19,811 nucleotides of DNA from Candidatus Schekmanbacteria bacterium (GCA_016188575.1 JACPHN010000125.1:1-19811); one strand, 5' to 3'. Numbered from the stretch's first letter, positions 8,001 to 15,956 are shown. Program-made: numbers and translations. Notes: generated from the sequence alone by a model not told the origin.

Positions 8001-9602
8001 TTATGGCCAGATGCCCGCTCGCTCCAGTGCCCGTCTCCAGAGCCTCTTCACCGGCCGATACGTCCCGAGATCGTGCCACCACAGGTTACGACTCGACAGG
8101 TTTCCAAGTGCATCTTCTGCCCGGTGCCGCTCGGCCGCCGTTCCCTCGCTGACTTGCCACAACAGCTTGCGGTAGTCTCTCCCCCACAGCTCTTCCTTGG
8201 CGAGATTGGCGCGCTTGAGCACCGGCCAGAACAGCGTCGCCAGCACCGTCACCGGAACCTCCCACGGGCGAAAGCCGCGCTGGCGCAAGATCCACGCGAC
8301 CTTCTTCCAGGCCTCGCTCGGGCGGTAGAAGCGGCGATAGCACTCCATCGTCTGCGTGTACAGCTCGTACGGGGTCATGCGCAGGGGCCGAAAAACCACG
8401 TGCTCCACGTCGTAGAGCTCCCAGTCACGGGTAAAGATGCGCCCCTGCGCGCTCAGCTCATGGTGCAGCGGCGTGCCAGGAAACGGCGTGAGCGGCATGA
8501 AGCCCGCGAGCTCGATGCGCGCCTCTTTTGCGAACTCGAGCGCCGCGTGGATAGACGTGACGTCGTCGTGATCGGAGCCGAACACGAAAAAACCGATGAC
8601 GGCGATGCCGTGAGCGTGAAAGGCCGCCACCGCATCCCGCACCTGCCGCACGCTCTGTCCCTTCCGCAGGGCCTTCAGCGTTTCCGGGTTGACGCTCTCT
8701 ATTCCGCACGTCACCGCGAGACAGTTAGTGCGGCGCATGAGGTCCAGGAGCTCGCGGTCGCGCGCGGCGTCGATGCGCATCTGCGAGTGCCAACCCAGCG
8801 GAAAGTGGATGTGCTCGCGCACCATACGCTCCAGGACCTCCTTCATAAAGTCGCTGTCGCACATGAGCGAATCGTCGACGAAAAACAGGTGCCCGTGGGT
8901 CCAGCGCGGGGCGCTGTGTAGCTCCGCCAGCACGTGATCGACCGAGCGATGCCGGTAGCTTTGCCCGAAGGCGCGGGTCACGGAGCAAAAATTGCAGGCC
9001 ATGTTGCAGCCGCGGCTGATTTGCGTGAAATACATGAGGAGGTTAACGGGAGACCGCAGGGGGTGCCCGAGCCCCTCGACGAGGCGCCAGTTGGGAAGCG
9101 GGACCTCGTCGAGATCCTGTAGAAAGGGCCGCGCGGGGTTGTGGACCTTGCGGCTGCCGTCCCAGAAGCGCAGGCCGCGGATCTCTGTGAGCGGTCGCGT
9201 GCGCGTCTCGAGCGCGGCGATGAGCTCGGGAAGCGTTTCCTCGCCCTCGTTGCGGACGACGAAATCGGCATGATCAAGGCATTCGTCGGCATTGAGCGAG
9301 GCGTGCACCCCGCCCATCACGACAGGCACACCACGGTCGCGGATCGCGCGCGCCAGGCGGTACCCCTGCACGGCCTCGAGCGTCGAGACGCTCACGCCCA
9401 CCATGTCTGCCTGGGCAATGAGGTTGAGGTCCGCCGGAGCGACGTGCTCGTCGAACACCCGCACGGCCATCCCGCGCCGGCGAAGTTGTTCTGCCAGGAT
9501 CGCGGGACCCGCATGGGCGGTGACGAGCCCGGCAATGCGGTTGGTGGAGAAGTTCGGCGAGTACCGGCGAGCCATGGGGACGACGAAGTGGAATCGCTGC
9601 AT
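8001..9602 (-). CDS. B12-binding-domain radical SAM protein
   Basis: The protein is 533 residues. Residues 1-135 resemble a cobalamin-binding Rossmann domain, including VPVVMGGVHASLNADECLDHAD and the usual VRNEGEETLPEL. The radical SAM core begins near 185 with the [4Fe-4S] motif CNMACNFC (Cys199, Cys203, Cys206; CxxxCxxC) after QISRG. CGIESVNPETLKALRKGQ (299-316) and the FMPLTPFPGTPLHHEL segment (368-383) fit this superfamily. The C-terminal 150 residues form a helical tail with WWHD near 508-511. Members carry out methyl transfers, cyclisations and lipid or pigment maturation; the substrate is not readable here. I chose the ATG at 9602 because GGAG lies 9 bases upstream and the B12 domain starts there. 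The frame stays open to 10007, but that extension is Pro/Arg-rich and unlike the family. There is no partner gene in the same operon. Confidence 0.9.
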   Translation of the reverse strand: MQRFHFVVPMARRYSPNFSTNRIAGLVTAHAGPAILAEQLRRRGMAVRVFDEHVAPADLNLIAQADMVGVSVSTLEAVQGYRLARAIRDRGVPVVMGGVHASLNADECLDHADFVVRNEGEETLPELIAALETRTRPLTEIRGLRFWDGSRKVHNPARPFLQDLDEVPLPNWRLVEGLGHPLRSPVNLLMYFTQISRGCNMACNFCSVTRAFGQSYRHRSVDHVLAELHSAPRWTHGHLFFVDDSLMCDSDFMKEVLERMVREHIHFPLGWHSQMRIDAARDRELLDLMRRTNCLAVTCGIESVNPETLKALRKGQSVRQVRDAVAAFHAHGIAVIGFFVFGSDHDDVTSIHAALEFAKEARIELAGFMPLTPFPGTPLHHELSAQGRIFTRDWELYDVEHVVFRPLRMTPYELYTQTMECYRRFYRPSEAWKKVAWILRQRGFRPWEVPVTVLATLFWPVLKRANLAKEELWGRDYRKLLWQVSEGTAAERHRAEDALGNLSSRNLWWHDLGTYRPVKRLWRRALERAGIWP

Positions 9603-9773
9603 CGCTTTCGTCTCCGCGAAAGTTGGTGCGCTGACCTGGACAGCAGTTTCCGCGGCCACGGCGACTCGCCGCTGGCGGCGGGGCGGGCGACAACCGAACG
9701 GGGTCGGCCGGTCGGGAGTGGGAGGGAAGGGCGGGCGGTGAGAATCGGCTGGCCGGCCGGTCAGGGTTATCGT

Positions 9774-9809
9774 ACCGGATTCACACCGGTGGCGCAAGGA
9801 CGGTGCGCC
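9774..9809 (-). other. two abutting hairpins in the leader of the radical SAM gene (possible structured RNA)
   Basis: On the minus strand, GGCGCA-7 nt-TGCGCC (9791-9809) is followed with no gap by ACCGG-TGTGAAT-CCGGT (9774-9790). The pair lies about 170 bases upstream of the radical SAM start. The second arm resembles the GGTGnnAnTCC arm of cobalamin and FMN riboswitches. The other conserved boxes of those classes are not found, so I do not call a riboswitch. Confidence 0.4.
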
Positions 9810-9929
9810 GTCAAAACTTACCGTCGGGTCGGCTGCACGCCGCGCAGAAAGCGTATTGCGAGGCCCCGCCCCACCACCCCATGAGCGCCCGGATAAGCAG
9901 TGGCAACCCGCAATGACCCTCCTCTGCTC

Positions 9930-10022
9930 ACTGTGGGAGACCGGGAGAGGGGACGAGCGGCGTGTCCGCCGCTGTCCGCCCCCAACCCCGACCCTTCCCC
10001 CGCCCACTCGTTCCGCAACGAT
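9930..10022 (-). repeat. GC-rich repeat, left outer arm of a nested palindrome
   Basis: The reverse complement of 10006-10022 (ATCGTTGCGGAACGAGT) matches 10409-10425 exactly over 17 bases. The G-rich sequence beyond it on both sides is also similar, including GGGGG and GGACAG in the same order. No gene is supported here. The sequence carries C-tracts and self-complementary segments such as GAGCGGCGTGTCCGCCGCT. Confidence 0.6.
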
Positions 10023-10120
10023 GCCTCATCCATTCGTCAGCCGGTCTGAAACCCTGTCCTTCAACGCGTGCTGCACATTGTCGCGCCTGCACGGGCATTG
10101 CGGCGCGAGGATCAGACGAT

Positions 10121-10308
10121 GGACCGGCCACTTTCCGATGAGATAAAACATCTAACGCGAATCTGGCCGGGAAATTGCTGAAAAACCGGCCATACTTGCC
10201 AAAGATACGGCCATCTGCGCGAAAAGTGGCCGAAAACGGGGCGATTTGAGGCGGATTGGCGGCCAGATTCGCGTTAGATGTTTTATCTGCGGTAAGTATG
10301 GCCGGTCC
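10121..10308. repeat. 188-bp palindromic element with perfect 28-bp inverted repeats
   Basis: Positions 10141-10168 and 10261-10288 are exact reverse complements over 28 bases, starting AGATAAAACATCTAACG. The arms extend outward imperfectly to GGACCGGCCA (10121-10130), matched exactly by 10299-10308. The central 92 bases contain further related blocks. The arms are A/T-richer than the surroundings, suggesting foreign origin. The shape fits a miniature inverted-repeat element or a cruciform-forming regulatory or recombination site. No transposase or clear target-site duplication is seen. The stretch 9603-10640, about 1 kb without a convincing gene, is mostly this element and its flanking repeats. 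Confidence 0.8.
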
Positions 10309-10408
10309 GACCTCGACTCACCAGACCCCCGCTGCCACCCAGTAACCACCGCATCCAGGCAGTCGCGCCGCTCCGCCTCCGTCACCTGCAGCGCGCTCGC
10401 CAGCCTTG

Positions 10409-10535
10409 ATCGTTGCGGAACGAGTCGGCCCCCGCAAGCCGGGGGTGGGGGACAGGAAGCGGCATCCGTCTTCTCCGGGCGCCCATGCCCCACCGCCCCC
10501 CCTGCGTGCGGGGGGGGGCGGTGGGAAGTATTGTC
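10409..10535 (+). repeat. GC-rich repeat, right outer arm of the nested palindrome
   Basis: It begins with the 17-base match to the inverted left arm (10006-10022). It continues into G-rich sequence with a small hairpin (CCCCCG-CAAGC-CGGGGG near 10429-10445), and then into the strong hairpin at 10489-10525. Confidence 0.6.
10489..10525. repeat. perfect 14-bp G/C hairpin
   Basis: CCCACCGCCCCCCC (10489-10502) is the exact reverse complement of 10512-10525, with a 9-base loop. All but one of the 14 pairs are G-C. It lies downstream of the minus-strand gene remnant ending near 10560-10641 and could stop transcription. No T-run follows on either strand, so a standard intrinsic terminator is not claimed. 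Confidence 0.75.
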
Positions 10536-10640
10536 GCGCTGACGGCGAATGGGCGGCGGATTCACTGAGCAAATAGGCCTTGCGCACAGGGGTCGCCGAG
10601 CTGACGCTGGAGAAGCCGGGGCTGACCGCCTCGACAACGC

Positions 10641-11042
10641 TCAACCGCGAATCCCACAGCCCCGGCGGCGTGGCGGCGGTGACGATCGAGATCGCCGCCG
10701 AGGCTCGACCACCGTCCAACCGTGCCCGCGGGACGGCGGTCGATCTGAGCCGGCGCGGCCCAGCGTGGGCCTCTTCGCTTCATCCGCGGACCAACCCGGC
10801 AGTGAGTAGGCAATTTCCCCCTGCTGGGTCACAAATGCCGTCTCCGTAAGCGTCCTCGCGTAGTACCGCACCCGCTCGTCCACTTGCGCGTCATCGGCCA
10901 CAAAGGGGGCGGCAAGCTCGCCGAGCGCGGAGCTCACCCGTGATAGCTCCGGGCCAGCGACCACAGGCGGGATCATGCTCGGCAGCAATGCGCAAACCAC
11001 GACTGCTACCAAGTCAATTCTGACAACCGATCGTCCGATCAT
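10641..11042 (-). pseudogene. 5' fragment of a secreted SBBP/DUF7948-type protein, frameshifted and truncated
   Basis: The open frame gives 133 residues. It starts with a signal peptide (MIGRSVVRIDLVAVVVCALL, then ...VVAG) and continues into DERVRYYARTLTETAFVTQQ, GEIAYSLPG and GHGWTVVE. This pattern is typical of the N-terminal domain of secreted SBBP beta-propeller proteins, which normally run to many hundreds of residues. After about residue 107 the frame turns into an Arg/Pro/Ser-rich tail. A neighbouring minus frame (from about 10719 down to about 10560, reading AAISIVTAATPPGLWDSRLS) then shows the better codon pattern, consistent with a lost base near 10720. The propeller is absent; the GC-rich repeat and hairpin come next. 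It has its own -35/-10 and GGAGG, so the 5' end looks intact. Family assignment is from memory of the motif, moderately sure. Confidence 0.6.
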
Positions 11043-11052
11043 GCTGCTGCCG

Positions 11053-11057
11053 CCTCC
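11053..11057 (-). promoter_or_regulatory. ribosome binding site of the DUF7948-like fragment
   Basis: GGAGG on the minus strand lies 10 bases before the ATG at 11042. It supports that start. Confidence 0.55.
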
Positions 11058-11099
11058 GGAAAAGAAAAGGCGCTCTGTCGCTGTGCCAATCGGGACCCG

Positions 11100-11127
11100 A
11101 CTCTATCCGCCCCAGTCGTGTTGTCAA
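11100..11127 (-). promoter_or_regulatory. sigma-70-like promoter for the DUF7948-like fragment
   Basis: On the minus strand a perfect TTGACA (11127-11122), a 16-base spacer and TAGAGT (11105-11100) lie about 60 bases before the start at 11042. The -35 box sits in a small dyad, GTTGTC-5 nt-GACAAC (11120-11136), which could be an operator. Nothing else is seen in the 222-base divergent gap 11043-11264. Confidence 0.45.
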
Positions 11128-11264
11128 ATCGACAACCTTCGCCAGAGTCGGCCTGGGCGAAGCCGGAGACGTGCGCCGTTACCTCAGCGTGCTCCCGACT
11201 TTCGCCAGCGTGACGATGGTGGCGGTCTCGCGCCTCTTGACAAGCATGGCAGAACAGGGCGAGC

Positions 11265-13757
11265 ATGTGGCCAGCGCATGGTGGCAGATCGAACCCCGGC
11301 AGATCGAGCCCGAATGGATCGTTTCGCCTCTACGGTAGACCCAGGCCGCAGTTGACCGGCCGGAGCCGCACAACGTCGGCCCCGGGTGTTGACCCTGTGG
11401 GCGCCTTGATGGCGGCAATGGTCACGGTGGGCTTCGGCACCCTGTGCGCGCTCGCCGAACCGACGTTCTTCTATTTCGATGACCTGCAGTCGCAGTATCT
11501 CCCGGTGTCGCAGGAAATGTCCCGCGCGGTATGGAGCGGCGAGCTGCCCCTGGTGACCGACCTGTCGTGGGCCGCCGCGCCGCTTGCCGGGGAGTATCAG
11601 TACGGCACGTTCAACGCCTTCCTTGTGCTGCTCTATGCAGGCGTCTGGCCGCTCGGCCTGCCGCTCCACCAGGCCGCCACGGTCCTGTGCCTGGCGCCTC
11701 TCGCGATCCTCAGTGCCGGCGCTTTTCGCCTGGCGCGTCTCACGGGCCTGCCGCGCCATCTCGGGCTGCTCGTGGCCGTGACCGGAAGCCTCAACGGCTG
11801 GATCCTCTCCTGGGGAGTCGGCTGGTATCCCGCTCTGGCCAGCTTTGCGTGGATTCCCTGGTTCTGGGGAGAGCTGGAGATCGTGCGACGCGGCGCCGTC
11901 TCCCGTCCCCGACCGCACGCCATCGCCGTCTATGGGTACCTGATCGCAACTTCGGGATGGCCGTTTACGGACCTGATGGCGCTCCTGCTCGCAAGCTGGT
12001 GTGGAATGCGATGTGCGCTCGGCGCGGAGCGGTGGGTGAGGCTGCGCGCCCTCGCGCTTGGCGGACTCGGCGCTCTGGCCCTGAGCGCTCCGGCGTGGCT
12101 CATGTTGCTCGCCCACGGCCCCGCTACCGCCCGCGCCGCGTTCCCGAACGTGGCGCAAGACGCCTGGACGGTGCCTGGTTCCGCGCTTCTCGGCCTCTTC
12201 CTGCCCAGTTTCAACGCCTTCTGGCGTACCTGGGGTGGGCAGTGGACGATTCGACCCTCCGCGGAGCTATTCAATGGCCTGGTTGCTCCGATCGGGGCCT
12301 TGATCGGTCTGGGCACTGCCCGATGGCGCTACCTGCGCGCGCATCGCTGGGAGCTCGGCCTGCTCGGCGCCGTATTCGCATTGGCGGTGTGTCCGAGCTA
12401 CGAACCTTTTCGGTGGAGCTTCCGGTGGTTGCCGCTGCTCCACCTCCTGATCGGCCTGCTCGGCGCCCACGGCCTGAACGGCTACGCGCGCGAAGCCGCC
12501 GCCGCGGATCTGCGCCCCGCGGGCGGCCGGAGATCCCTTTCCCAGGCGTGGCCCGGCGCGCTGGCGGCCGCACTCATTGCAATACTCCTCACGCGCCACC
12601 ACACTGGCGGCATGGTCGCTGCCGGCGGCACGTGGCCCGCAGCGTCCGCGCTGGCGCTGGCCGTCGCGATCGTGTGGAGCGTCGCGAGCGCGGCCCTCGC
12701 CTCCCGCCGCGCCGCGCTGCAGCACCTTCCCCTCGCGGTAGCGCTCGCGGCGGCTGGCATATGCCTGATATCGCTGCCGCACGTCTACAGCGTCCCCCGC
12801 TGGGCCCTCGACGAACGCGATCTCATGACCGCGCCGGGTCTCTCCCCAGACCGCCTCTACCTCTCCGTGTACTCATCGCGGCTCGACGGCTGGAGCTATC
12901 CGCGCAACACTGGCAGTGAAGCGCTTTCCGGCATTCCCGCCGGGCTCTACCACGGCAATACGTTCATGCACGCGGGAAGGCGCTTCGTGAACGGCTACAG
13001 TCCCATGATGCTCGGCGGGATCTACAGGCAGTTGCGCTTGTTTCTGCACGGCTCCATGGAGCCGCGCTCGGCTCAGGACCTGCTGCGCCATCAGATGGAC
13101 GAGACCGGGCTGCTCGCGACTCTCGGAGTTGACGGGCTGATCCTGTCCCACGATTTTTTCGCGATGATTCCAGTGGTGGAAGCCGCCGGATGGAGGGTGG
13201 AGCGCGAGACGGTCCTCACGGCGATTCTGCACCGCGAGCGGCCCGTTGGGCTGGCGCCGCGCGTGCTTGCGAGACTGGTGCTGGCGCGCAGCGACAGAGA
13301 GATGGACGCGCTCGTCCGCGGTGGGGGGACGCGGGGACCGGACGCGGTGGCGCGTCTTGCCGACCTACCCCCTGGCGCGGATCTGCGCGGCCTGTCGGCG
13401 GCGACGATCAACGGCGTCCACACCGAGCGTGCGACCGTCACCTTCACCGCACACGTGCGTTCGCCGTCAGCGCGGGCAGTGGTGCTGCTGCCGCGGCCGT
13501 ATCTCGAGGGCTACACGGCGCTTCTTGACGATCGCGCGCCGCTCCGCGTGTTTCCTGTGAACGATATGGCCCTGGCGATCGAGCTCCCGCCGTCCGCGCG
13601 CGGCACCGTCGCGCTGCGATACGAGCCGCGCGCCGCCTACGCCGGCCTGCTGATCGCGGCGATCGCTGCCGTAGCTCTTGGAGTCACTGCGAGGTCCCGC
13701 GCGCCGGACACGCGCGGCGCTACCAAGGGTCGCCGAGAATCAGCAAGCGACTGGTAA
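11265..13757 (+). CDS. YfhO-like polytopic membrane protein (GT-C type, probable glycosyltransferase)
   Basis: The protein has up to 830 residues and a dozen or more hydrophobic segments. The first outer loop contains YFDDLQSQYLPV (Asp72, Asp73) followed by WSGELPLVTDLSW, AGEYQYGTF and a long helix. This is the usual start of the YfhO/GT-C superfamily, in which an acidic pair in loop 1 is catalytic. The C-terminal third is extracytoplasmic. It includes VDGLILSHDFF and a beta-sandwich with RPYLEGYTALLDDRAPLRVF and VALRYEP, as in YfhO proteins, then a final membrane helix (about 803-820). Such proteins usually transfer sugars from lipid carriers onto polymers or lipids; no acceptor can be named. 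The start is uncertain: residues 1-43 are basic and unlike the family, and GTG at 11397 or ATG at 11409 would begin just before the first membrane helix. The 3' end overlaps the convergent gene by 38 bases. Confidence 0.85.
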   Translation: MWPAHGGRSNPGRSSPNGSFRLYGRPRPQLTGRSRTTSAPGVDPVGALMAAMVTVGFGTLCALAEPTFFYFDDLQSQYLPVSQEMSRAVWSGELPLVTDLSWAAAPLAGEYQYGTFNAFLVLLYAGVWPLGLPLHQAATVLCLAPLAILSAGAFRLARLTGLPRHLGLLVAVTGSLNGWILSWGVGWYPALASFAWIPWFWGELEIVRRGAVSRPRPHAIAVYGYLIATSGWPFTDLMALLLASWCGMRCALGAERWVRLRALALGGLGALALSAPAWLMLLAHGPATARAAFPNVAQDAWTVPGSALLGLFLPSFNAFWRTWGGQWTIRPSAELFNGLVAPIGALIGLGTARWRYLRAHRWELGLLGAVFALAVCPSYEPFRWSFRWLPLLHLLIGLLGAHGLNGYAREAAAADLRPAGGRRSLSQAWPGALAAALIAILLTRHHTGGMVAAGGTWPAASALALAVAIVWSVASAALASRRAALQHLPLAVALAAAGICLISLPHVYSVPRWALDERDLMTAPGLSPDRLYLSVYSSRLDGWSYPRNTGSEALSGIPAGLYHGNTFMHAGRRFVNGYSPMMLGGIYRQLRLFLHGSMEPRSAQDLLRHQMDETGLLATLGVDGLILSHDFFAMIPVVEAAGWRVERETVLTAILHRERPVGLAPRVLARLVLARSDREMDALVRGGGTRGPDAVARLADLPPGADLRGLSAATINGVHTERATVTFTAHVRSPSARAVVLLPRPYLEGYTALLDDRAPLRVFPVNDMALAIELPPSARGTVALRYEPRAAYAGLLIAAIAAVALGVTARSRAPDTRGATKGRRESASDW

Positions 13758-14318
13758 ACGTGACGAACGGCTCGGACGCAGCTTGCAGCAAGCCCGTCAC
13801 GAGGAGACCAACGAGCGCCAGTGGCCCGAGGATCGGCATGCGCCTGGAGAGCGCCGAGAACCGGAGAGGCAGCACGGGTTCGAGCACTCGCCAGGCCGCG
13901 AGTGGTGCCAGCGGCAGCAGGTGGATGACGAAGAGCAGCGCGTCGATCTGGATGCGTAGACGGCCGCGAGCATCGGCGGGGAACCGTGGCCCACGCCCAC
14001 GAAGTCGAGCGCGTGGTAGGCGATGGTCCACAGCAGCGCCATCGCCAGGTAAGTCAGCGGCACGCTCGCCCCGACCAGCGCGCGGTCTCGCCGCGGGTTG
14101 GCGAAGTCGCTCTCCTCGAGGTCCACCGGCCGCCCCCACCCGAACAGCGAGCTCGCCTGATGGTACGCCAGCCAGGCGGGGACGACGGCGCAGCCGAGGA
14201 GCGTGACATACCACCAGACCCCGGAGCCGAGCCGGCGTTGCACCCAACGCGGCGCTTCCCCACCGCCGAGGCCGGCCGCCAGGAGCGCGGGGGTGAGAAT
14301 GGCGCGAATCGAAATCAT
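13720..14318 (-). pseudogene. site-2-protease-like (M50-type) membrane protein lacking the zinc motifs; one frameshift
   Basis: Translation from the ATG at 14318 gives a membrane protein with FGWGRPVDLEESDFANPRRD (59-78), then ALVGASVPLTYLAMALL. This closely tracks the FGWAKPVPVNPRNFRNPRRG...ALVALAGPLSNLLLALL region of group 2 site-2 proteases. Near 13958 the frame changes by one missing base. The other frame then continues IDALLFVIHLLPLAPLAAWR VLEPVLP, where active enzymes have INLVLAVFNLLPIPPLDG. The HExxH motif and the LDG aspartate are both absent, so a catalytic zinc site is not expected. The start is supported by GGAG 6 bases upstream and an ATGA overlap with the preceding gene. The tail overlaps the YfhO-like gene. 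It may be a non-catalytic S2P-fold protein whose single frameshift is a sequencing error, or a true pseudogene. Confidence 0.6.
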
Positions 14319-15956
14319 CGTCGTCTCCAGAGGATAAGCGCGGGGAGAACCAATGCGAAAGCGAAGCAGAGCAGCCCTGAGCTGAGAGGAACCGGCAGGT
14401 CCCCAATCGCGACGAGCGCGCTCGCTCCCGCTGCTCCGGTGAAGCCGAGCGCGTTGCGCGCGCGCACCTGGACGCGATAGCCGGTGCCCAGCACGGGCGA
14501 GGTGTCGTCGAGCGCCGCCGAGCCCGCCGTGCCGAAGTCCTGCTCGGGGATGAAGACATGCTCGCTGCCGCCGCGGTACCCACTCCCGCATTCGTCACCA
14601 CGAGAAACGCGCGGGGCCGGCCACGAGCTCCTCCGCGTCTCCCCACTCCGGTCCGCGCAGGGTCAATGTCGTGACCAGATCCGCCAGCGCCGTCCCGTAG
14701 ACCAGCACGACCTCCCGCTCGTCCGGGCGCGTGCCGCTCACGAAAACCACCCGCAGGCGGTGCTCACCGGGAAGCAGCGCCGGCAGAGTCAGCAGCGCCT
14801 GCTGCGCCCCCTCACCCGTGAGCTCCACGCTCGCGAGCAGTGTCTCGCCCTCCCACACCTCGATCCGCCCCGCGCCGTAGACCATCACCTCCGCGACCAC
14901 CCGCACGGCCTCGGTCGCCGCCGGGTAGTCGGCGAGCTCCAACTCCACCGAAACCGGCTCGATCCCGGTCATTTCGATCATCTCCACGCCGTGCAGCAGG
15001 ATCGTCCCGACCGGCGACCACACTTCGTAGATCAGGCGGTGCGTCCCCGGGTGATCGGTGTCGGGGAGGGTAAAAGCCAGCTCTTCGACGATCGGCCGGC
15101 CGATGTCGGCGGCCAGGATCTCCAGCGGCCGGTCCTCGACGACTTCCCAGGAGAGGCCATCGAGAGCCTGCAGCCAGAGGCGCAGCACGCCGCCGGTGAC
15201 CGGGGTGTCCGTCTCGACCACGAGAGAGAGCCTCGCCCGCTCACCGGGCGTGTAGGTCAGCACCCGGCTGATCGCGGCGGCGACCGCGGCTCGCGCCGTC
15301 CCTCCGGCGCTACGAGCCGCCGCAGCCGGCGCCTCCTCGCGGTCGAGGGTCGCGCTCGTCACCCGCAGGTAGGTCCCGGACACGTCAAACGGCCATCTGC
15401 CCTGCGCCACCACGGCCGAGGGAAACGTCAGCTCGTACGCGACCGTGTATGTGCCCCGCGCCAGCGCTTCCGCTACCGCGAAGGTCAGGAGGATCTCGCC
15501 CCCGCCGTCCAGCGTGCCGGTCCGCTCGCGGTCCAGAGCCGTCACCGAGTAGCTCGTGCCGGCGTCGGCCCGCACGATCACCTCGAGCGCACTGCCGGGA
15601 GCCACTGCGTCCGTCGCCGTACGCACGCCCCACGCTCCCGCCGGCGCGCGCAGCGGAAAGCTCCCGATCGCCACCGACCGGCCGCCCGGATCGTGCACGC
15701 CCCAGGACAGCCGCTCTTCGAGCAGTGCCGCCACGGGCACCTCCAGAGTCACCGTGGCGCTCGCCGTCCCGCCGGTGACTCCATCCTGGACGGCCGCACC
15801 GCCATACGCGGCGCTCGAGACGAGCTCCGGCAGCACTGTGCCATCCTCGGCGGCGTCTAAAGTAAGAACAGCAGCGTGGTCATGTTTCGGCCGGCCGAGT
15901 CGCGCGGCGCCCTGGCGAGTCACCCTACCTCCCTCTGAAATAGTCCTCGGCTTCAC
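14315..15956 (-). pseudogene. degraded paralogue of the anchored surface protein at 18746-19811
   Basis: One frame (15956-14595; GTG start, 453 residues) encodes beta-rich sequence ending GIEPVSVELELADYPAATEA, then YGAGRIEVWEGETLLASVEL. It is nearly identical to the downstream-copy protein. Near 14611 it breaks, and a second frame reads AFLVVTNAGVG. Near 14588 a third frame takes over with SEHVFIPEQDFGTAGSAALD, then GTGYRVQVRARNALG. That frame finishes with the tail LPVPLSSGLLCFAFALVLPA and LILWRRR, stopping at 14315. Against the paralogue, about 120 residues holding the CARDB-like domain and the start of the FN3-like domain are missing. The N-terminus is also doubtful: no signal peptide is seen, and a different frame offers MTTLLFLL then a stop at 15857-15883. 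It overlaps the upstream gene by 32 bases and the downstream one by ATGA. Confidence 0.7.
14676..15024 (-). repeat. duplicated coding segment, copy B
   Basis: It aligns without gaps to 19463-19811 at a constant offset of 4787. In one 60-base stretch counted by hand (14701-14760) 51 bases match. Copy A is cut by the window edge, so the true length of the duplication is unknown. Confidence 0.85.

Noticed and set aside
8073-8921. Long plus-strand open frame opposite the radical SAM gene
   Set aside because: The minus strand encodes a clear radical SAM enzyme with CxxxCxxC; this is a GC-bias shadow.
9774-9790. T-arm-like stem-loop suggesting a tRNA, or an arm of a cobalamin/FMN riboswitch
   Set aside because: No matching acceptor strand or anticodon arm exists. 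The riboswitch boxes expected downstream (CCCGCCACTG for cobalamin, GCCGACGGT for FMN) are absent.
9603-10007. Upstream extension of the radical SAM reading frame
   Set aside because: The added 135 residues are Pro/Arg/Ser-rich, unlike the family, and cross repeats and hairpins. The ATG at 9602 has a good ribosome binding site.
10975-11355. 126-residue plus-strand open frame
   Set aside because: It is antisense to the DUF7948-like start, promoter and RBS, and its composition is not protein-like.
14484-15860. Long plus-strand open frame opposite the surface-protein paralogue
   Set aside because: It is Arg/His/Pro-rich shadow sequence. The minus strand shows clear homology to the second copy at 18746-19811.
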